Below are positions 13,386-16,161 of a DNA stretch of 16,161 nucleotides, piece after piece. Origin of the DNA: Methanomassiliicoccaceae archaeon UBA113 (GTDB taxonomy: Archaea; Thermoplasmatota; Thermoplasmata; Methanomassiliicoccales; Methanomethylophilaceae). A program made the translations under genes and the position numbers. Position 1 is the stretch's first letter; every line of letters begins with the position of its first letter. The notes under the pieces are model-generated. The model did not search any database. It was not told the origin of the DNA and saw nothing but the letters and a program-made list of their open reading frames with translations. Where the stretch lies: contig DAXB01000017.1 in assembly GCA_002506175.1 (NCBI GenBank), positions 1 to 16,161 of the forward strand, written 5' to 3'.

Positions 13386-14267
13386 TCACTTCTTTCCAGA
13401 CTTCTTCTTGGACGATTTCTGAGCGTGGAGGCTCGCCTTCACTGCCTCAGCTATCTCCTCGCCCTCAGCCAATCCGTCGGTGACCTTGTTCGTATCGAAC
13501 CTGATCACAGTCCAGCCTTCGGACCTGACCTGTTCCTCGTCTGGAATGACATCTGACGGCCCCAGAACATAGACTGCGACCTTCGGCTTGACGAAAGCCA
13601 CCTGTATGGCGTGATCCCCGTACTGTCTCCTGCATCTCAGCCCCTTGTTCCATGCGGCTCTCCTTACTAGTGCCTCAGGGGAGTAGTCGGTGTACGTATC
13701 GCCCTCTATATCGGATTCCGAATCCACAGGGGAATCCCCGGCCTCTGCGATCTCGGATGGCCCCTCCGCCCCGACATCTTTCGCCGCAGGCTCCTCGACA
13801 GGTTCGGCGACGGCTGAAGGTTCTTCTTTCATCGGTTCCAACTTCTTCTCAAGCTCTTCAGGACCCTTGTCGGGTACAGTTGGGGGTACCCAGTAAGGCA
13901 CCTCCGCTGCCTTTTCGCTCGCATCCTTGGATGCAACGAGCTTGGACATGAAATCCTTGTTGATCTCGGGCTCCTTCTTTGCCGTCACATCGGAAGATGG
14001 CTCGACCTTGACAGGCTCACAGGGCTTGATGAAAGCCTTGAGTTCCTCCTCCTTCTCCGGTTCGGACGGTACAGGCCCCTCGACAGGTTCTGAAACGGTT
14101 GAAGGTTCTTCTACATCCTGCGACTGAGGCTTACAAGATTCGGGCTCGTCGTTGACCTGTTCCTTCACAGGAGCCTTATCGGTCGACTTACTGCGATTAA
14201 TGTAGGCTATCGCCACTACAGCTATTACGACCACCACGACTGCGATACCTGCTATGACCGCAATCAT
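13386..14267 (-). CDS. Membrane-anchored acidic protein with a degenerate DUF559/Vsr-like nuclease domain
   Basis: The 293-residue product has three parts. Residues 1-23 are a single membrane helix (IAVIAGIAVVVVVIAVVAIAY), followed by NRSK, which suggests a cytoplasmic body. Residues 30-190 are a low-complexity Glu/Pro/Val/Ser linker with internal repeats. Residues about 193-280 resemble DUF559/very-short-patch-repair endonucleases: SPEALVRRAAWNKGLRCRRQ, then a two-strand core, then SEGWTVIRFDTNKV. In active members the core holds VDF and an IEVDG-like strand; here these read VAF and VYVLG, so the metal-binding acids are lost. The tail is Lys-rich (KSSKKKSGKK). The ATG at 14267 follows GGAGG by 7 bp. 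It is divergent from aCPSF2 across a repeat-rich spacer. Function unknown; possibly a membrane-tethered nucleic-acid-binding protein, which is inference. Confidence 0.85.
   Translation of the reverse strand: MIAVIAGIAVVVVVIAVVAIAYINRSKSTDKAPVKEQVNDEPESCKPQSQDVEEPSTVSEPVEGPVPSEPEKEEELKAFIKPCEPVKVEPSSDVTAKKEPEINKDFMSKLVASKDASEKAAEVPYWVPPTVPDKGPEELEKKLEPMKEEPSAVAEPVEEPAAKDVGAEGPSEIAEAGDSPVDSESDIEGDTYTDYSPEALVRRAAWNKGLRCRRQYGDHAIQVAFVKPKVAVYVLGPSDVIPDEEQVRSEGWTVIRFDTNKVTDGLAEGEEIAEAVKASLHAQKSSKKKSGKK
13793..13827. repeat. 35-bp imperfect direct repeat, copy 1 (other copy at 14078-14112)
   Basis: Copies share 31 of 35 bases, starting CCTCGACAGGTTC and ending TGAAGGTTCTTCT. They lie in frame within the linker of the membrane-anchored protein, where they encode EEPSAVAEPVEE and EEPSTVSEPVEG. 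This suggests the linker grew by duplication. Confidence 0.7.
14078..14112. repeat. 35-bp imperfect direct repeat, copy 2
   Basis: Partner of 13793-13827 with four substitutions. It is nearer the membrane helix in the encoded linker. Confidence 0.7.
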
Positions 14268-14309
14268 GCCTTTGCCTCCGAATGCATACCCATATCCCGC
14301 CGTACACTC

Positions 14310-14334
14310 TTGTCCGATTTAAGAATTTGGACAA
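14310..14334 (-). promoter_or_regulatory. TATA-like element of the membrane-anchored gene enclosed in an inverted repeat
   Basis: TTGTCC (14310-14315) and GGACAA (14329-14334) flank the minus-strand TATA-like CTTAAATC (14323-14316). Transcription would begin near 14294, giving a leader of about 27 bases with GGAGG. A protein bound to the palindrome would compete with TBP. Confidence 0.45.
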
Positions 14335-14426
14335 CGTGGCACTATCCTCTTGAATCCGACAGTGCACCAAAAAAGACATTTCACCATGTGCCAGACTGTC
14401 CGAACCGACTGTCGGATACTCCGACA
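14311..14426. promoter_or_regulatory. Cluster of five TGTCsGA motifs in the divergent promoter region
   Basis: The 335-bp spacer 14268-14602 has no gene. Copies of TGTCCGA/TGTCGGA occur at 14311-14317 (+), 14355-14361 (-), 14397-14403 (+), 14410-14416 (+) and 14420-14426 (-). The last two form a perfect palindrome, TGTCGGATACTCCGACA. Copies three and four are a 9-base direct repeat (ACTGTCsGA) spaced 13 bp. The second and fourth copies match over nine bases as inverted repeats. This looks like a multi-site operator serving both divergent genes; the binding protein is unknown. Confidence 0.55.
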
Positions 14427-14441
14427 TAACTAATATGAGGA

Positions 14442-14449
14442 TTTAAATA
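14442..14449 (+). promoter_or_regulatory. TATA box upstream of aCPSF2
   Basis: TTTAAATA matches the archaeal TATA consensus and predicts transcription from about 14471, leaving a leader of about 130 bases. A second candidate, TTATAATAT at 14477-14485, would give a leader near 95 bases. The TGTCsGA palindrome ends 15 bp upstream of the first box. Confidence 0.5.
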
Positions 14450-14519
14450 CAACATCCAGTTAATGGAGATTCATCCTTATAATATGGGGTAAGAGAAACC
14501 CTGTATCATCATCACAGTC

Positions 14520-14575
14520 AAGGAAGGCATTTTCACGCCTTCTTTCACCACACAAGCCCTCCATTTTTACGGAGG
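14520..14575 (+). promoter_or_regulatory. Two hairpins in the 5' leader of aCPSF2
   Basis: Hairpin one pairs 14520-14528 with 14537-14545 (nine pairs including one G-U that would be A-C on the other strand). Hairpin two pairs CCTCC (14558-14562) with GGAGG (14571-14575), closing an A/T-rich loop and masking an SD-like sequence. The usable SD GGAG at 14590-14593 remains free. Confidence 0.5.
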
Positions 14576-14602
14576 CAAACAAACGAAAAGGAGCTGAATA
14601 CA

Positions 14603-15838
14603 TTGAACATGAAATGCAAATTCCTAGGCGGAGCCGACATGGTCGGACGTATGGGTATGACCATGGAGGGGGACGATATGACCGCGCTCATAGAGTACGG
14701 TATGAGCCCTACAAAGCCTCCGGAGTACCCTTTGCCCGCGCCGCGTGTCGACTATGCGTTCCTGACGCATGCCCATCTGGACCACTGCGGAATGATGCCT
14801 CAGGTCTGCGGAAAGAGCGAATGCGACCTCTTCACGACACCGCTGTCGGCGGAGATCGGAGAACTCATGATGCACGATACCCTGAAGATCGCCAAGGCTG
14901 AGAACTATCCCATGCCTTACACGACCGGAGATATCGAGAGGACCATGAAGGCGGTCGTCCCCATGACCTATGACGACCAGATTACTATCAACCACATCGA
15001 CGTCACGATGCTCGATGCGGGTCATATCCCCGGAGCGGCGATGTTCCAATTCGATAAGGATGTCACCACCATCTACTCCGGAGACATCCACACGGAGCCT
15101 CAGAAGCTCGTCTACGGCGCAAAACCCCACGACTGCACCAACCTCTTCATAGAGGGAACGTACGGCGGCCGCAACCACCCGGACAGGGCGAAAACGGAAG
15201 CAGATTTCCTTGCCAAGATCGATGAGGTCATCTCACGCGGCGGAAAGGTTCTCATCCCCTGCTTCGCAGTCGGAAGGACTCAGGAGATTATGATCCTGCT
15301 CAGGAACCTCAAGAACGAGATGTGGGTCGACGGTATGGGAAGATCCGTCACACGCCTCTTCCTCGACTACCCGGAGTACATCAGGGACGTCAAGCACCTG
15401 AAAGCCGCCAAGAGGAAATTCAACGAGGTCAAGAACGCCAACTCGAGGGATGCCGCCAAGAACGGCGAGATCATCGTCACCACCGGCGGAATGCTCGACG
15501 GAGGACCAATCCTCGGATACCTCGACGCCATCAGGGACGACCCCAAGAGCGCCATCCTCCTCGTCGGATACCAGGCGGAAGACACCAACGGAAGGCTCTT
15601 GATGGAAGAGGGATGCGTGAAGATCAACAACGAGATCAAGAAAATCGCATGCGAAGTCCAGAAGTACGACTTCTCGGCACACGCCGACCACAGCCAGATT
15701 GTGGATTTCATCAAGGGATGCGACCCCGACAACGTCATCATCATGCACTCGGAGGCCCGCGAGGCCTTCCTGCCTGACCTGCAGGATTACAATGTCATCC
15801 TCCCCGAGACGGGAGTGGCGTTCGACCTGGACTTCTGA
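14603..15838 (+). CDS. aCPSF2-type beta-CASP metallo-beta-lactamase ribonuclease
   Basis: Zinc-dependent RNase of the CPSF73/RNase J superfamily, expected to cut or trim RNA as an endo- and/or 5'-exonuclease. The 411 residues have the metallo-beta-lactamase ligands H56, H58, D60 and H61 (HAHLDH), H141 (DAGHIPGA) and D161 (YSGD). The beta-CASP motifs follow: A at E184 (IEGTYGG), IPCFAVGRTQE at 218-228, B at H360 (FSAHADHSQ) and C at H382 (MHSE). There are no N-terminal KH domains, which separates it from the termination factor aCPSF1. The start is a TTG at 14603, nine bases after GGAG at 14590-14593. An ATG at 14609 is possible but lies 15 bases from that site. It has a long leader and ends at a strong terminator. 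Confidence 0.94.
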   Translation: MNMKCKFLGGADMVGRMGMTMEGDDMTALIEYGMSPTKPPEYPLPAPRVDYAFLTHAHLDHCGMMPQVCGKSECDLFTTPLSAEIGELMMHDTLKIAKAENYPMPYTTGDIERTMKAVVPMTYDDQITINHIDVTMLDAGHIPGAAMFQFDKDVTTIYSGDIHTEPQKLVYGAKPHDCTNLFIEGTYGGRNHPDRAKTEADFLAKIDEVISRGGKVLIPCFAVGRTQEIMILLRNLKNEMWVDGMGRSVTRLFLDYPEYIRDVKHLKAAKRKFNEVKNANSRDAAKNGEIIVTTGGMLDGGPILGYLDAIRDDPKSAILLVGYQAEDTNGRLLMEEGCVKINNEIKKIACEVQKYDFSAHADHSQIVDFIKGCDPDNVIIMHSEAREAFLPDLQDYNVILPETGVAFDLDF

Positions 15839-15853
15839 AACCATACAACAGAA

Positions 15854-15883
15854 CCGGGGGCCTCCCCCGGATTTCCATTTTTT
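15854..15883 (+). terminator. Intrinsic-type terminator of aCPSF2
   Basis: CCGGGGG (15854-15860) and CCCCCGG (15864-15870) form a perfect stem with a CCT loop 15 bp after the stop codon. ATTTCC and a run of T (15878-15883) follow. The T-run is shared with the TATA box of the next gene. Confidence 0.75.
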
Positions 15884-15887
15884 ATAG
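15880..15887 (+). promoter_or_regulatory. TATA box for a leaderless small zinc-ribbon gene
   Basis: TTTTATAG is centred about 25 bp before the ATG at 15909, the spacing of leaderless archaeal mRNAs. Confidence 0.55.
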
Positions 15888-15908
15888 ACGCAGATTGCTA
15901 CACGGGAC

Positions 15909-16136
15909 ATGGAATTTAACCTTGAGGATTATCCCTGCGAATTCTGCGGAAAGCCCAGCACCAACGTCGTCTATGCCGCATTCGTATGCAGCAATCCCGA
16001 GTGCATCGAGAAAGCGAGGATCGAGCGCGGAGGACCCGGAGGCCATATGAAGAAGAAAGCCGAAGGAAAACCCATCATACCCGAGGAACTCGTCCCGAGC
16101 ATCGCTGACAACAGGGATGTCGGAAAGAAACTCTGA
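15909..16136 (+). CDS. Small zinc-ribbon protein, function unknown
   Basis: A 75-residue soluble protein with four cysteines arranged C10-x2-C13-x13-C27-x4-C32 (PCEFCGKP and FVCSNPECIE), which should bind one zinc ion. A basic, Gly-rich stretch follows (ARIERGGPGGHMKKK, residues 36-50), then an acidic/hydrophobic tail ending DNRDVGKKL. I do not recognise the family. The zinc knuckle with adjacent basic residues is compatible with nucleic-acid binding. It has its own TATA box and no ribosome binding site, so it is probably leaderless. It follows the aCPSF2 terminator and may be co-transcribed with a gene beginning just before the window edge. Confidence 0.8.
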   Translation: MEFNLEDYPCEFCGKPSTNVVYAAFVCSNPECIEKARIERGGPGGHMKKKAEGKPIIPEELVPSIADNRDVGKKL

Positions 16137-16143
16137 AAAGAAA

Positions 16144-16161
16144 ATGACCAGTGACAAAAAC
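16144..16161 (+). CDS. Possible start of another gene, cut by the window edge
   Basis: An ATG 7 bp after the zinc-ribbon stop opens a frame MTSDKN that runs out of the window. There is no clear ribosome binding site and only six codons are visible, so this is a weak call. Confidence 0.25.

Noticed and set aside
1..16161. CRISPR arrays, insertion sequences, prophage or defence genes
   Set aside because: No regularly spaced direct repeats, transposase, integrase or phage-like genes were found; the inverted repeats present are local hairpins.

Overview
The window reads as chromosome of a methanogen-like euryarchaeon, most probably of the Thermoplasmatota and perhaps the Methanomassiliicoccales. 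The evidence is archaeal PCNA, transcription factor S, a beta-CASP ribonuclease of the aCPSF2 type, a geranylgeranyl reductase for archaeal lipids, the wyosine enzyme Taw2, a split transketolase and type III RuBisCO, together with several promoters whose TATA box lies about 26 bp before the start codon (leaderless mRNAs). Methanomassiliicoccales lack the methanopterin C1 branch, so a folate-type FolD fits, but the order is an inference. No tRNA, rRNA, CRISPR array or insertion sequence was seen.

Region 1 (1-4760, all minus strand). The 3'-truncated folD lies at the left edge. Next comes a tight three-gene operon in the order ribose-1,5-bisphosphate isomerase, type III RuBisCO, AMP phosphorylase. 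This is the complete archaeal AMP (pentose-bisphosphate) pathway, which turns AMP, phosphate and CO2 into adenine and two 3-phosphoglycerates. It ends in a hairpin/T-rich terminator at 941-964.

Region 2 (4760-6147). This is the most unusual part. Between the isomerase promoter and a catalytic-domain-only RNase III gene lies about 255 bp packed with at least six strong inverted repeats. Imperfect positions in the stems are mostly A/C appositions on the plus strand but G-U wobbles on the minus strand, so this is probably an unrecognised minus-strand structured RNA. Upstream of the RNase III gene is a frameshifted C-terminal remnant of an EamA-type transporter.

Region 3 (6148-13340). A plus-strand Cys-rich protein of unknown function meets, tail to tail, a seven-gene minus-strand operon transcribed in the order tfs, pcn, transketolase N half, transketolase C half, transaldolase, geranylgeranyl reductase, taw2. 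It joins transcript rescue, the replication clamp, the non-oxidative pentose phosphate pathway, lipid hydrogenation and tRNA modification. Pentose interconversion here could connect with the AMP pathway of region 1.

Region 4 (13361-16161). A membrane-anchored acidic protein ends in what looks like a catalytically dead DUF559/Vsr-like nuclease fold. It is divergent from aCPSF2. The 335-bp spacer between them carries five copies of TGTCsGA, including a 17-bp palindrome, and aCPSF2 appears to have a long hairpin-rich leader. A leaderless 75-residue zinc-ribbon protein and possibly the start of another gene close the window.
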